A stretch of DNA of 64,000 nucleotides. It comes from Chrysopilus asiliformis (Eukaryota > Arthropoda > Insecta > Diptera > Rhagionidae). The translations under genes and the position numbers were made by a program. The stretch is from contig OZ035962.1 in assembly GCA_964034945.1 (NCBI GenBank), positions 25,603,030 to 25,667,029 of the forward strand, given 5' to 3'. Position 1 is the first letter of the stretch; every line of letters begins with the position of its first letter. Positions 1-12,789 of this stretch are shown here, piece by piece. Under the pieces are notes generated by a model. The model made no database searches, had not been told where the DNA came from, and saw only the letters and a list, made by a program, of their open reading frames with translations.

Positions 1-1140
1 TCCTTTTTTTCAACTACTTGATACAACATGCATTCGTCTCACGTAGTTGTGCTGTTATGTACGCATCTTGGCCAAAAATAATTTATATAAATATATTTAG
101 TTGTGGAGGACTAATTCTCGTAATGATGCCGATCAGGCACTCTAAAAATTTGTCCTAAAATTTAAACAAGAGGGAGTTCAATCCGATTAATCCCCAAAAG
201 GTGGGCCAGATCACTTTAGGACATTTTGATAAATTTGAGGAAGTCGGACTTTCTTTATACAGCGTTTCAAAACTCTCTTTCTTTTTGCTTTTGGACGGCG
301 AACAGAGTGCTGTGTTTTCAAGGAGGCGTTTTGAACTCATCAAACACCACGTTTGTCCCGATCAAGTCGCGGCCACGTTTTTCTCTTCTTTAATAGAGCA
401 ATCTTGAATGAGAATAAGTTTAATTCATCTCAATTTATATTAAAAACCAGCGAAAAGAGGTAATGTACGATCGAATTCTTTAAAGGGCCGAATTATCTAG
501 AACAAGAATCTGGATTTTCTTTTTCTAGGGACACGCGGTGAAACACAGCACCCACTTGTTTTGAGACCGATCCAACTTCATCATTTATTATCAGCGTCGA
601 CCAGATTTTTTTTATTGACCATAAAAATCTATTGTCGCCCGAAGTTGCTCGCACTGATTTTGTGCCCAGCTGATCCAGTGCTCTTTCGATCAATTATACC
701 GCTTCATTTCTTTGCTAGTGTAACTAGCAAAAGAAACGCAAAATTTTCTCGGTCGAATTAGCATCTTGCCAAGACCACCGTTCACTGCTAAAGCTAATAG
801 AAATTGCTTCACTTAGTGCTAACATTGATTTAGCGAAAAAGGAGCATCATCCAAAAATCTTGGAAAGAAGACTTTCATAATTAGCAGCTACATTCCTTCC
901 GGGAGAATCGCAACTTCGTCCGAGGGGGCTAGGACGTCGTATTCCGAATTAACATCAGGCAGACCAGTTAAAATTTACTCATCAGTCACAGATCGAAATC
1001 CAGTGAAATCTCGGTCATCCTAAAATAGGGAAGTGTAGTCAGTTCTAATTTTATTCAAAACTTTGGATTGTGAGAATTTTTCTTTAAGTGTCAAAAATTT
1101 CTTATTTTTTTAGCGTGAAATTTTTATAAGTTTATTCGCA
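1..1140. other. No gene recognised; degraded sequence
   Basis: Short open frames occur on both strands (for example minus 493-693 and plus 201-407), but none has a recognisable domain, splice sites or a promoter. Slightly higher GC than the surroundings and broken frames would fit an old transposon fossil; that is a guess. Confidence 0.4.
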
Positions 1141-3095
1141 AGAAAAGGTCATCAGCAGCAGATGTGCACATCAGCGCTGGACGCATAAAAAAAAAAAAAA
1201 AAAAAAATATCATGGTAATTGATAAAAAGGAAAATTCAAGGTAAAATTTTTTTTTATTCTAACAAAAAAAAAAAACCATTCAAAATTCGTTTCACAGGCT
1301 TTAAAAGAAATTGTGTATTTGTGTACAAGTGTAAAATAGATTACATTAGTGAAAAATCATTAGTCATGAAAAATAGAATAAATTAAATTCTTTTAATTCT
1401 TCTACCAGTGAAGCGAATATTGACTTTTTTTTTTAGTTCAGTTTATCTCCTTAGTATGATAGTTCTATAATTTAAAAGAAAACATATTAAATAGTAACTT
1501 ATAAGAATTGTTGAGTCATTTATTGTCGCCTGTTGCATTTAGCCACAGGAAAATTAGGCTTTCAAAAGTAATTGGTATGGATCTTTTATAGTGTCGCTAA
1601 ATTTTGAATAAAAACAAAAGGATTTGTAATTCTTTATATGAGCAAAAACGCGTGGTTTGTTTTAATATCGTTAATGTTAGTATTTCTTTTTCGTCCTCTC
1701 AGCCGTTTAGTGTGTGTGTGTGTTAGGATTTCTTAAACTGTCAATATTTCAATCGTTACATCATGCCAGTGAATCGATGCTTCAATGCTATGGTAATGAT
1801 TCGCGAATTATGGTAATTTGAAAGTAATCAATTAGGGGAACAGTGCGGAAAGGCGCGATGAAGGAATGAATACCATTGAATAATTGGGCACAGGTAGGGC
1901 ATGTTCCGGCAAAGATTCTGGAGGCGAAAATCCACCCCAACCCTGAGCTAAGCCGAGCGAACATCTTGTGTGCCTGCTTCAGGAATTTAGCCGGAGGTTG
2001 AGAAATCTTTCGAGGTTTCACAATCTATGCTCACATGTCCTTAACGGACATCAAAAAGGGGTGAGCATAACATAACAAGAGTTTCTTCAAAAAATTGAAA
2101 AACGTGAAACGTGAAGAACACAAAAAATGCACCTATAGAAAGGTTTCCATCATCGAATATCGAACTGGAAATTTATTCATTACAAACACGTGAATAACAT
2201 TTAGATCAATCGGATTCAGGAAATGCACCTCAAACTACAACATTCAAACCAAAATTGGAATGGATATCGCACTTATACTGACAATCATGAATCATGTGAT
2301 CAATGTTCAAATGATTTTCAATAATTAGCTATGTTTCAACGAAAACTGGTTGCAATTTGAATGGAAATTCCATTCCATTCTAGCATTCATAATCTTCCAT
2401 AATTATGCTGCACAAAGGCGATGTGCTCGAGAAGAGATTTATGGACCATACATCACTTTAGCCATTTATCTAACCTCAGCCATACATCCATATGTATCGA
2501 TGCATCTCTCTACTATAATTTTTCTTCTTAATTTCACTTCTCTTGTGTTTCTGGTAAAGTTTGCCCTTAGGACCAATTTGTAAAATACACACAAAATTAC
2601 AGGTGAATGTTAATCGTTGAGTATTGAAATTTCCTATCAATCGACTTCAATGAATTGATAAACAAACCACCGGATAGCACTTGAACCGATTATGTAATAA
2701 TAATAGACCAAATATCTCTAAACACTCATCCAATAGATACGAAAGATATCCAAGTTAGATATAAATCGGATGAATAGAAATAGATGATTGGTTTGGAAAA
2801 CAAACAAGACCCTAATTATTCGATGTATTCATGTGTGTTTCGATTTGATTCATGTGCCAACCGAATCTAAACTCGTATGCCTAGAAAGAAATTTTTTTTT
2901 TAAATGGGCAATCAGGTACTTCCTCAAAGCCCCTAATTAGGCGTAGGTCGATTTTTGGGCATCCATTATTGTCATTTCCCTTGATTTATTCGCATCATAA
3001 CGCTATTCAGTTATTAGCGATTCATCACCTTATTTTAAAGCACTGTTGGTGGTATCTTCAGGTATTTTCCACGTTAGTATAAGGCAAGGTTTTCC
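1141..3095. other. AT-rich intergenic DNA
   Basis: No gene seen. It contains an A-run near 1188-1207 and a short TG microsatellite near 1710-1723. The minus-strand frame at 1788-2021 has no recognisable motif. Confidence 0.5.
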
Positions 3096-3690
3096 CTAGC
3101 GCCACAATGAATAATGGAACCAATTATTGAGACGAAGGGAGGCCCCCTTTGAAGTCAACCGGAACCAACCAATACCAATTATATTATCAAATGATTTATT
3201 CAGTTCTAATCGTTTTAAATTACCACTTGTTAGTTTAGAAACACAATTTTTTTTTGTAGCAACATTTTTCCAATAAATTTCCTCTTGCTTTTCGAAACGG
3301 TTTCTAGCCGAAAAAATCAGTTTGATTTTACAAAATATGGTGTGCATTTTAAAGAAAAAGGGACTTGAAAAATCGAGAATTTTTTCTCGGAAAAACTGAA
3401 TACCAATCTGGTGCAATAATTTCAAAATTCAAAACCGAAGGACCTGTAAGGACAAACCAAATATCCTTTTTTTCTATTTTTCGTCGGAAAAAATAGAATT
3501 AGGAGGTTTTCGGAGCCGCTGAACATCAATCTGGTGTTAGAATTTGAAAACTCGGAACGGAAGGTCCTGAATGCAAACCGAATTTTTTTTTCCTCATGAA
3601 TTTTTAAGTCATTTCTTTGTGTTTGCAGAAAAAAAACTTATGAAAAAAAATTTAACCCGGCAACGACCGGTAAGCAAGCAAAACACCTGG
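3096..3690. repeat. Dispersed repeat ('ggacctgtaaggaca' family) plus terminal CCCGGCAACGA fragment
   Basis: Phrases such as 'aaggacctgtaaggacaa' and 'gccgctgaacatcaatctgg' recur in related form at 31930-32060, 38018-38467 and 50040-50130, so this is a dispersed family. It ends near 3655 with 'aacccggcaacgaccgg', matching the end of the microsatellite-bearing elements at 8885-9364 and 41880-42262. Confidence 0.55.
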
Positions 3691-5228
3691 GGTGATTGAA
3701 AGTCTGCGGAAATTAATGGTTTGGTAATTTTCACAACCCTCCACTGCTTTCAGGGAGCTTTACACCATTGAGCCTCCAAAATTTTCCGAAGGTGTCATCG
3801 GCAAAACAGCAGACTTACACTTTCGCTTTTAATCCACTCCCAAGAACCACTCAGAATTTCACTTTAAACGGAAAAAAATTGAATTTGAATTGAAACCGAA
3901 ACAATTTAAATCCAAGATTTTTCAATGTACTTTCATATGCGTCATAAATTCCATTTTCCGGGGATATTTTTTCAAATCATTCAAGAGAATAATCATTTAA
4001 GTTTGTTCTGTCAAACTTTTGCAGAAATCAAATCGAGTCTTCCTTGGCAATAAAAAAAAATTGGGAAAACGTTTAAGAAAGACAAAAAAAACCTCCAGCC
4101 AAGTACTACGAAGGACAGCAGCAACCACCGCTCAACTCCTTTTAAGTCGAAATTGATCTCCCCAAGAAGATACTCTCATGTGCAGCACATCCTGAAGGCA
4201 CAAGGAGACGAGATCTTATGCTTAGGGCAAACTTTCTGAATCAGAATGCACATAAAATCACATTACGAATGGTGAGCAATTCACTGACGACTTGCATTTT
4301 CCACAAGAATAAAAAAAAATCTGAAAAGGACTTTCCCTTAACAAGGGAAAACTTTTCTCCTTCAGCGACATTTTCCCAGTTTCCTTATAGCTAACAACTT
4401 GAAATTGATTCGCTTCGTCCTTCAATTCGAGACATTATTCTACCAGACGAGCACATGAAGCAGGAAGAAAAACGAACTAGAAGTCCTGATTTGAGAGACA
4501 ATTTTTTTCTAACTCAATGATATCTAATTTCTACAATTCGAGAAAGTATCTTAAAGATATAGTAGTACGTAGTCTCGTTCTCCTTGCCTGCAGCTACAAT
4601 ATAAAAGTTTTCGCTGATTGATTCAAGATTTTTTGATTGTAATAAAGGAATACATTACCGTTTTAAATTACTTGCATTCATTCCATCGGAAGTATGTAAA
4701 ATTTTAAGAATGCAAATAGTTCCATGACCGTAATGCAATTCAATTTATTCAACTTTACTTCTGTTCTATCCGGAACTGATGGCGAAAAAATTCGAAAAAA
4801 AACTTTATTCGATGTAAATCAGAATGAAGTCAGTGCGAATAGAGAGAAATTTTATCCTTTTAATTCAACTTTTTTCTGTTTTTATAAAATGTAAAAATCA
4901 AAGGAAAAAATTTAAGATTTTATTTCCGTTTCTTTGTTAAGTGGCAATTTGGTGAATTAGCATCTGCTCGTGCTTTCACTTTTCAATCCTTAAGATATTA
5001 TAAACTCCTCTGTTCTATAAAAGGACTACAGTATAAGAGCACACAACTTTGTTTCTTAAATAAAAATATTTGTTTTTATTTCAAAAATTTAAATTAACAA
5101 AAAATAATCTTATGGCCTTGAGAAAAGGGGGTAGATTTAATGAGTTGTCTTAACAAAAATACCGTCAGTGTAGAAAAAAGCAGAAATTCTCGTCCAAATG
5201 AATTTTGATATATGCAACAGTTATTTAA
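3691..5228. other. Intergenic DNA, nothing recognised
   Basis: AT-rich with many short A/T runs and stop codons in all frames. No gene, RNA gene or clear transposon end seen. Confidence 0.5.
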
Positions 5229-6353
5229 AACGGGGATGCCGTCCCGGATTTAGACATGTTGTCCCGGAATCCAAATTTTTATCCTGGATTATTCGATTTA
5301 GTCTTGAAACCGAAAAGTTTCGCCTGCGGAGCATTTTTTTATAAGTTTCTGCCTCTTTATCCTACAAAAAATCGCCTGCGGAGCATTTTATTTTTAAAGT
5401 TTTTATCGTGACATATACAATTTCTCTCTAAAGAATTTGCTTGCGGCACTACTGCTGAATTCTAAAGAGAAGAAAAATATCGCTAAAAGTTACACAAAAG
5501 TTCACTTCTTTTGTCCGGTACAACCTCGGAAGTACGATTACCATACAAATAAAGCAAGTTTGCACAGACAACTTTTTTATGTCACATGTGTGAAACTTTG
5601 GCTTGTGAAGAATTAATGGTTCAAAATTTCAACTCAATCGGTTGAGCGGTTTTCGAGTTAGTCCATAAAATTCGTAACATTTCTGAGAGGGCGAGGGTGG
5701 AGGGGGTTGCGTGGTTGGCTTTAGTGTTGATGACGGTACTAAACTTCAAACAAAAAATCACGAAAAAGTGATAGGAAAAATGGGGCGGCGTCGAATGGCC
5801 GAAAATTAGCGTGACATACTTTATGGACAGTTCCTTAAGGTTTTTGAAAGCGAATACTTGTTTTTTGTCACGCGTCTTTTTAAATTAAATTTAATAATGT
5901 CCCGGTTCAGCCGGGACAATCCCGGAATCTGCCATGTTATCCCGGGAACAAACCTTTTGGCCCAGAATAAAGATAATGTTCAATTGGCGTATGTATTTCA
6001 AAAAATTTCGCTTGCGGCGCTTTTGTCTTGATCGCTGGTTCTACAAATTCCGTTGCCATAATTTATGGAATGCAAAAAACGCGAAAAATTTAATTAATTT
6101 GCGGTTGGGACTGTGTAGCTCTTGATTTAAATGTTCGTACCGCACTTTATTTAAAAAATTTCGCCTGGGGCGCATTTTTATTAGTCCTTTATCCTTGGTT
6201 GTCCTTCAAGCAAAGATTGTTTTTCTACAAAATGTTGTTGTTTCGTTAGTGTTTCGATTCAGTCATTCACCCCTCCCACCTCCCCTCCACCCCACCCCGC
6301 GCAATCTCATGTTGTGCCGGATTAACTCAACAAAGTAATATGGTCGCCCTATC
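5229..6353. repeat. Dispersed repeat with CCCGGAAT and 'cgcctgcggagc' motifs
   Basis: Two related halves (5230-5480 and 5895-6200) share 'gtcccgga', 'catgtt' and 'tttcgcttgcggcgc'-type phrases. A similar fragment lies at 43525-43690. The tail 'ccggattaactcaacaaagt' near 6317 recurs as 'cccggattaacccaaaaaat' at 53651. Unclassified interspersed repeat; no coding domain or complete TIR pair found. Confidence 0.55.
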
Positions 6354-8139
6354 TAAAATGTATTTATTTCTCATAGTAAGTATCTTTGAGAACAAATTTC
6401 AGACATTTCTGTAATAGTTGAATGCTCACCATTATTACATTTGACTATTATTGATATTATTTCTCAATGGCATTACCACACCTGCAATTTTTTTCCTTTT
6501 AACACACGGCTTCCACAAACTCTGCTGCGGCGACCTTTGAGCAATAAGAAGTAACCTTTCCCATATCTAAAATTTCATTGAAAATCAATAAACGATCTGA
6601 ATCTACAAAATTCGTATAGATATATACCTTGATTGTGCAACATCAATTTCCACATTTGCACAAAGGTCCTAGCATGAAAACAGTACGAAAACTCCGAATG
6701 CAACATATAAACCACATGTACTACTCCTCTTTCCCTTAGTTACCATTTCGATTCGTCGAATCCCATGTTCGCCTTAAATTTTTGGCAAAAGACAATATTG
6801 CTCGTTTGATGCCGTTTTGTGGGAATATCTGGAAAACGTTAAAGACGTTTGCAGGGAAAATTCTACCGGAATCGGTGTCTGAATCGATATGTTTTAGTGT
6901 CGTTTTTTGTTTCAATGTACCGAAAGACAATGAACAGGGTTCACCATAGTTGAAATACATCCCACCCCATTCCCCTTATCATCGGAAAAATTCATATCTT
7001 TCTTCCTTCTTTTTTTCTTGTACAATATATGCTCATATATATAAATGTGAAATGACTCGATTTAGTTACCGGGAATCGTGCGGTTTTTCTCCTTTGAACA
7101 TTTTGTCATGACATATGCTCCACAAGAAACCAACCGACATTATGCTGTATGCAACCAATCGTTTTATACTCTCCGAAACTGCACGTACGTCTACCTATAT
7201 GTTTGCATATTGTTAAAATAGCAAAATCTAGTTCAACTTGGGTAATATATCATTTCGTTTCGCTTTGGAAAATTCTATGCATTCAAAAGAAACTGTTCAA
7301 AACCAAAATACACACACAAGAAAATTCCTTACTGTGAGTTTCAACGGAAAATCCACTTGGAGAATTCAAATTTTTCGGAATCTTGTAAAGAAATCAAAAT
7401 CGGAACCAAAATCGTAATCGGAATCAGTTCCATTACACATCGTACCCGTGGAAAACGAGTAATACATTACACCGAGAAACGGAAAATAATGTTATAGAAA
7501 TGCATTAAAAAACACACTAAAAAAATGCTACACAGAACGACATCTTTATTCACTTTTACCTTCTTGAAACACTAAACCATGAGATATGATCGTTGCTCAG
7601 AAACCATAATTTATTATGTTGCAGAGAAAATTTTTATATTCATCTTTCATGGTAAATGTACGACGTGTATAAAAGATATGTTGCTCTATGCTAGTTTCAT
7701 ATCGCCGCATATCCTTATGTTGGCGATGCTACTTTTCTTTTCGTACGTTCATGCTAAGCGATGACTTTGGCAAAGTGCTTCTTACTACAAGCATAACCAT
7801 AATCTGATATACTATGACATAATTCATTTTTTTTGTGATTTTTTTTTACAACCAATGTTTTACAGAATTTCCGGAGAAACGATTGAAATGATCAGAAGAA
7901 TTCATTTCCATTGAAACCACATGCACAATAAACGAATTTAATCATGAAAATGGGAAAACGTAAAGCTTTCACCGACAACAAATAAATTCACATAAACCCA
8001 AAGCTAAATATGTATATTTTTTTTTTGGCTTTTGGATTCATTTCAGGACATCATCGAACCATGCATATCGGAAACCGATTGAAACATTGAACGATTTTAA
8101 TTTCACCTACAGGAATAGGGAAGAGTGTGCAATAAATTG
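6354..8139. other. Intergenic DNA, nothing recognised
   Basis: No gene seen. The frames at 6736-6960 (minus) and 7579-7764 (plus) show no domain, splice sites or codon pattern to support them. Confidence 0.5.
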
Positions 8140-8510
8140 ACACATGAAAAGGCACGACGACGTGTGCTTCAGGGGCACATCACGTTTTCAAACACGATAT
8201 TTGTACATATGTATTGTTGTTTTACTATTTACATATGTTTCTACTCTATAATTTTGCATTTGTCTAAAAAACCGCAAAAGGAATTCGCGTCTTTCGTCCT
8301 TTTTCATATTCAGAAATTTTTTTCAATTTTTTTATTACATAAAAGCACGACATGTGCCTTTCAGGCACACCCTCTTTATTTTAAAAACGACTCGACCGAT
8401 TTTGATGAAATTCTTTAAATTTTCAGGGACGAGCATGAGATTGCACCAGATTTCAAGTGTGTCAGAAATAATTTAGGTCCTGTGAGGATATTACGATTTT
8501 TTTCGAAAAT
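8140..8510. repeat. Dispersed repeat with 'cacgacgtgtgctt' ends
   Basis: 'cgacgtgtgcttcaggggca' near 8158 and 'gcacgacatgtgcctttcag' near 8345 match phrases at 31630 and 31800, followed in both places by 'ctcgaccgattttgat'. A better-bounded copy is at 31625-32225. Class unknown. Confidence 0.55.
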
Positions 8511-8569
8511 TTAAATTAAAAATTTTCGCATCAACCTACATAGGTCTTAAAAAGAGTCGCTAAACAGAT

Positions 8570-8735
8570 GTTAATTCGGTTCTTATCAAATTTTGATCCG
8601 GTTTTGATCAGATTTTTATCCGGTTGGGATCAAATTTTGATCCGGATTTGGCCAGCTTTTTATCCGGTTAGGTCAGATACTGTATTGGTCCAATTTTGAT
8701 CAGATTTTGACCCGGTTTTGATCCAATTCTCACCA
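8570..8735. repeat. Degenerate tandem repeat, unit about 20 bp
   Basis: About seven imperfect copies of a 'gatccggttttgatcagatt'-like unit follow one another. It behaves like a decayed minisatellite. Confidence 0.7.
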
Positions 8736-8884
8736 TTCAGTTAAATATTAGGAAAGAAGGTTTTTTAAACTGGAAAATTATCCCTCTACTCCTGTGTAAA
8801 CCCCCTCTAATTACATTTTTAGAACTACTGAACGGATTTTAATCGGGTTTTTATGTATTCATTGTTGGATAGGTCTTATGTTAT

Positions 8885-9364
8885 ACTAGCTTGCGCACCC
8901 GTCGTTACAGGGTTAAGTTTTTTTCATTTTTTTTATGGTCTATGTTGGAGCTAAACTTCAGGCCAATCGGCTCGGTAGTTTCCCCGTGAAAGGGTAACAT
9001 AGAGGGAAAACCAAGTTTCCAGATCACTTTACCCCCTCCCCTTACTCCCCCACCTCTCGGGCTACTTTTTAATGGGTCTATGTTGGGGCTGGACCCCGAC
9101 GAACATCTATGCCAAATTTCAGGCCAATCGGCTCAGTAGTTTCCCCGCGAAAGAGTAACATAGCGCAAAAACTAAGTTTCGAAATCACTTTACCCCCTCC
9201 CCTTACTCCCCCCACCCCTCGCGCTCTTTTCCGTTTTCCGATGTTGGAACCACCACAGACACTCATGTCAAATTTCAAGTCAATCGGTTCAGCCGTTTTT
9301 GCGTGAAAGAGGGACAGACAGACAGACAGACAAACACCAACTCATTTTTATATATTAGTATGAT
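8885..9364 (-). mobile_element. Microsatellite-bearing non-autonomous element, Helitron-like ends
   Basis: Same family as 18776-19225, 28290-28740 and 41880-42262, in opposite orientation. On the minus strand it begins near an 'atataaaaatgagttggtg' stretch and a CTGT run, contains two diverged internal units of about 190 bp (each with 'accccctccccttactcccc' on the plus strand), and ends with a short inverted repeat around CGTAACGACGGG and then CAAGCTAGT. A small hairpin followed by CTAG is what Helitron 3' ends look like; no Rep/helicase gene is present. Confidence 0.5.
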
Positions 9365-10440
9365 ATAGCAAGGCTGTGCCATCCATGTCCCCCAATTTTT
9401 AATTTCCTCCAATTTTTTAGTAAACTGACTTTGACATTTTCCACAAAAATACAAACTTTTCAACAAAATTTCCAATAAAATAGAAATTTTCAATTACGTT
9501 AGTCGCAATGCCATATTTTTCTGTATAATTTCTTCGCGTAACAATTTATTCACCTGCCTGCATCCACAAAAACCGAATTCAGGATGAGCTCGGATACAAT
9601 TTTCTGTGAATAAATTGGAAATGACCCTTTGTATATTTATTCTATAGATTCTGCCACAATATCGCCTGATTTTTCCCCGTCCAGTTAACTATTTTCTGGA
9701 GTCCAACATTGATAATATCCGGAAGCCCACTTAATCCTCAACCTCCACAACTCTCGAAGGATCAATGCTCAATCAGAACGCTTTCACATATTGGGTCCCA
9801 TATTGAGGTTATCCTGCCGTAAATAAATTCGATACACTCTCCATTTAGTTGGCTTGTTAACAAACATGAGCCAAACAACACTATTATATATGGATTAATC
9901 GAAATTGTTTCTTAATTTCGATTCAATGTTAAGAGTGTTAATTGGAAACGTTTGATTATAGGCGAAATGGAGCCATTTACCCTCAATCTAATCACGAAAT
10001 AAATGAAGCCAAAACATTACCAAATTAGATATGTTCAGTGTTTGGGAGGGAATAGGGATTAAGGTAGCTGGCGGTTAATGTTTGGTTTTAATGTTTTTGG
10101 CTTATTAGGTTCGGAAAGGTGTGACTTTCTGGCATAATTTAATATAGTTCGGTGTTAATGAGAAATGTTGGTTAACCATATACTGATTACTGGTATTATA
10201 TGCGTTTAAGGTGTGAATATCTTATTTATTTTCATTGTAGCAAGTAATAAGTCTGATTAACATGAATCATTTCAACAATTTTTTTTTTAATACAAATTTT
10301 TATTAATTTAAGATTTTAGCTTTGCGCAAATGGCTGTTCCTTCAATTGAGGAATTATACATAAGAAAAGCTACCACCATCAAATACTATACTATACCAAA
10401 AAAAACAACATTTTACGTTTGGAAGAGGGGGGGAGGGGGA
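9365..10440. other. Intergenic DNA, nothing recognised
   Basis: AT-rich sequence with no gene or clear transposon end. Confidence 0.5.
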
Positions 10441-10449
10441 AGAGTAGCC

Positions 10450-10890
10450 TGATCAGAATTTGATGTCGCTCTGAATGAAGCGAACAACTTCAAAAATCAT
10501 CGCATTGGACCTTACAGAATTCCTCCCAAGAATACGGTTAACTGTCATTAATTCCAGTATCAGTCAATGGCAAAAACCGCGTTAAAATTGCTCCAAAGAT
10601 TCACTAAATGGCTGGAGAGGGTTTTAGAGGAAGGGTAAAGTCAGATTTTATTGGGCGAAAACTTTCCTTGGGGATAATTTATTCAATGGCGCAAACCATG
10701 TCAAGTTTGCTGCAACGATTCAGTAGATAGCTGGAAAGAGGTTTATCGCGTGGTGGGGGGAGGGGAAGGAAATTTTAGTGCTTAAAAACTTTCCTCGAGG
10801 CAATTTACCAAATGCCGAAAATCGTGTCAAAATTGTTCCAATATCTAAAAAGATAGATGGCGAGGGGGTCATAAGTAAGAGGAACATTGA
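10450..10890. repeat. Degenerate tandem repeat, unit about 120 bp, three copies
   Basis: Copies begin near 10565, 10685 and 10810. Each runs through a version of 'caatggcaaaaaccgcgt', a 'gattcactaaatggctgg' segment, a G-rich stretch and 'gaaaactttcct'. The third copy is truncated. Confidence 0.65.
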
Positions 10891-11109
10891 GCTGACGTGT
10901 AGCTTACATGCACGTCAGTACTAAGAACATATATCGTAAAACCGCATTAAAAGCGATGCACTAGGGCGGGATTTATACCCGGAAATCAAAAAACGAATTT
11001 AATTTATTCGTTAGAAAAATTTTATGGACCAAAGACTTATAAAGTTTTCAAAAACCCTCCATAAAGAAGTTCGAATTATTAAGGCCCTTTTACGCGTATT
11101 GTACTCTAA

Positions 11110-11251
11110 GGCCTATGTTACACACGGCAACTTTAAGCGGCGACTTTTCTTAAGTATAGGCGCGAGAAGTGAGAGAAGCGGTGGCCCCTCACTTCTCGTG
11201 CCTATACTTAAGAAAATTCGCCGCTTATAGTTGCCGTGTGTAACATAGGCC
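11110..11251. mobile_element. 142-bp foldback MITE, PIF/Harbinger-like
   Basis: Nearly the whole element is an inverted repeat. The left arm starts GGCCTATGTTACACACGGCA and the right arm ends with its reverse complement, with arms of roughly 65 bp and a short loop. It is flanked by TAA at 11107-11109 and 11252-11254, a 3-bp TWA target duplication typical of PIF/Harbinger elements. No coding capacity. Confidence 0.8.
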
Positions 11252-11515
11252 TAAAATATAAGTTGCGGTTTGCCTACTTAAACCGTAGAAATTCTGGGAC
11301 TTCAATAATTTAAGTTGTACACAAGTCGCTAAGTTTCGTTGGTGCAAATCAGACTAAACTATCTAAAATTTTTTAAGAAAACTAAGTACTTTTCTTTCAA
11401 AATATTTATTTATATTTAAATTGAAGAAATACATTCAGAACTTATATTAAGTGAATATAATTTTAAATTTTCTTACACATATTTCATGTTTTTTCTGCTT
11501 GGATTTAAAAAATCA

Positions 11516-12250
11516 TTATTTATTACGCCAAATAATGTAAATTATAGAAAAAAACACGAGGACAAAAATTATAGCAGGAAATGCGAATAAAATATAATTA
11601 TTCTTTTTTTTGTCCTTTGGATCATTTTGTCCGCAACTGGTAATCACATTTTTATACTCTTTCGGACAAATCTTCATGGCTGCTTCTTTAAACTCTTTAG
11701 AGTTCTTATAAAAATAGTCAACTTTTACAAAATCCGTGATTTTACTTGAGACATTTTCCAAAGATTTCAATATCAAACTTAAATTACCAGACGTTGGAGG
11801 GTAAAAATAAATGAAACTCCCTTCAGCGTGTTGTTTTGACTTCGAGATATTCTTGCATCCCCAAATTACGTAATTTCTAGAATCCGCATAAATTAATTGA
11901 AAACTCATATCGTCTGTCATATTTAGTCCAGGATTTGTACAAAAACCTTTACGAATGGCTCCATTATCAACATAAAGTATAAGTTGTTTAGGAGATGGAA
12001 TATAACTAACCGTGCGACATATAAAGTCTTTCTCAGACGCCGCTTCAGTTTTAAGAATTTTAAAAACCGTTTTTAAATTTTCATCAACCGGTAGATAATA
12101 AGCAATTAATCCATTAATACTATTATTCACGGAAATTGCAGGTGGATTTGGGCATGGCCCATTAAAAATTTTCGCTTCGTTTTCCAAAAGAAACAAAAAA
12201 CCAAGATATAAAAACATTTCGGTGAACAAGTATTTGTCGATCTTCATCAT
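11516..12250 (-). CDS. Secreted single-pass membrane protein, lipocalin-like family (gene A)
   Basis: Intronless 244-codon frame. Residues about 1-26 form a signal peptide, the ectodomain starts near IFNGPCPNPP, and residues about 218-240 form a transmembrane helix followed by a short basic tail (WRNK), giving a type I topology. The ectodomain has six cysteines including a WGCKN motif followed by H-x-EGSF, and several NxS/T sites (NMT, NIS, NLS, NVS). The order GxCP...C...WGC...EGSF...L-ENVS...DFV...C recalls a diverged lipocalin/ApoD-like fold; that is inference, and no ligand can be named. The start is supported by a TATA box about 60 bp upstream. Its C-terminal third differs from genes B-D, while the first 190 residues are nearly identical to gene C. 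AATAAA overlaps the last codons. Confidence 0.85.
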   Translation of the reverse strand: MMKIDKYLFTEMFLYLGFLFLLENEAKIFNGPCPNPPAISVNNSINGLIAYYLPVDENLKTVFKILKTEAASEKDFICRTVSYIPSPKQLILYVDNGAIRKGFCTNPGLNMTDDMSFQLIYADSRNYVIWGCKNISKSKQHAEGSFIYFYPPTSGNLSLILKSLENVSSKITDFVKVDYFYKNSKEFKEAAMKICPKEYKNVITSCGQNDPKDKKKNNYILFAFPAIIFVLVFFSIIYIIWRNK

Positions 12251-12306
12251 TTACACTCTATTATCGAACTAATTTGAGAATCATTTGAAAATTCGGGTAT
12301 TGAAAG

Positions 12307-12313
12307 CTTTATA
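12307..12313 (-). promoter_or_regulatory. TATA box of gene A
   Basis: TATAAAG on the minus strand, 57-63 bp upstream of the ATG. The same box occurs at 21452-21458 (gene B) and 27223-27229 (gene C) in a conserved upstream block. Confidence 0.65.
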
Positions 12314-12427
12314 CAAATTGCACTTAGAATCTCAATAGAAAAGAATATTAAAGAAGGACATCCTCAATAATAAATGAAGACCATAATGTCGAATTAATCG
12401 GTGCTTTGATGGACACACGTATTTCAA

Positions 12428-12480
12428 CACTCAGAAAAATAATAAAGCTGACCCAAGTCAACTTTTTGACAAGTTAACTC
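12428..12480 (-). repeat. Fragment of CACTCAGAAAAAT MITE family
   Basis: CACTCAGAAAAAT and the following 'gtcaactttttgacaagtta' match the reverse complement of the right end of the MITE at 53689-53981. The same fragment lies at 27344-27396, and a longer one at 21572-21740, so it predates the duplication of this block. Confidence 0.6.
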
Positions 12481-12789
12481 TAACGCCAATCGTTCAATAC
12501 TCTTTATAATGACACACGGTTGAAAATTGGGGTATAAAATTTATACTTTTTTGATAAATTTTTCCATATAAAGTCATTCTATACCAAAATTGATATAGAA
12601 TTAATAAATTATGAAATATTAAAGGCTCGAAAGAAATATAGTTGGTATATATACTTACATATAAAAACTCTCAAGAAGAAACAAAAATTGTCTATAAGGC
12701 AAAAGGTAAATGAATTTGTAAAAGTAAATGGAAACAAAAATGTTAAAGTTAAATGATTAGAACACAATACAAATATAAACCACTCTACT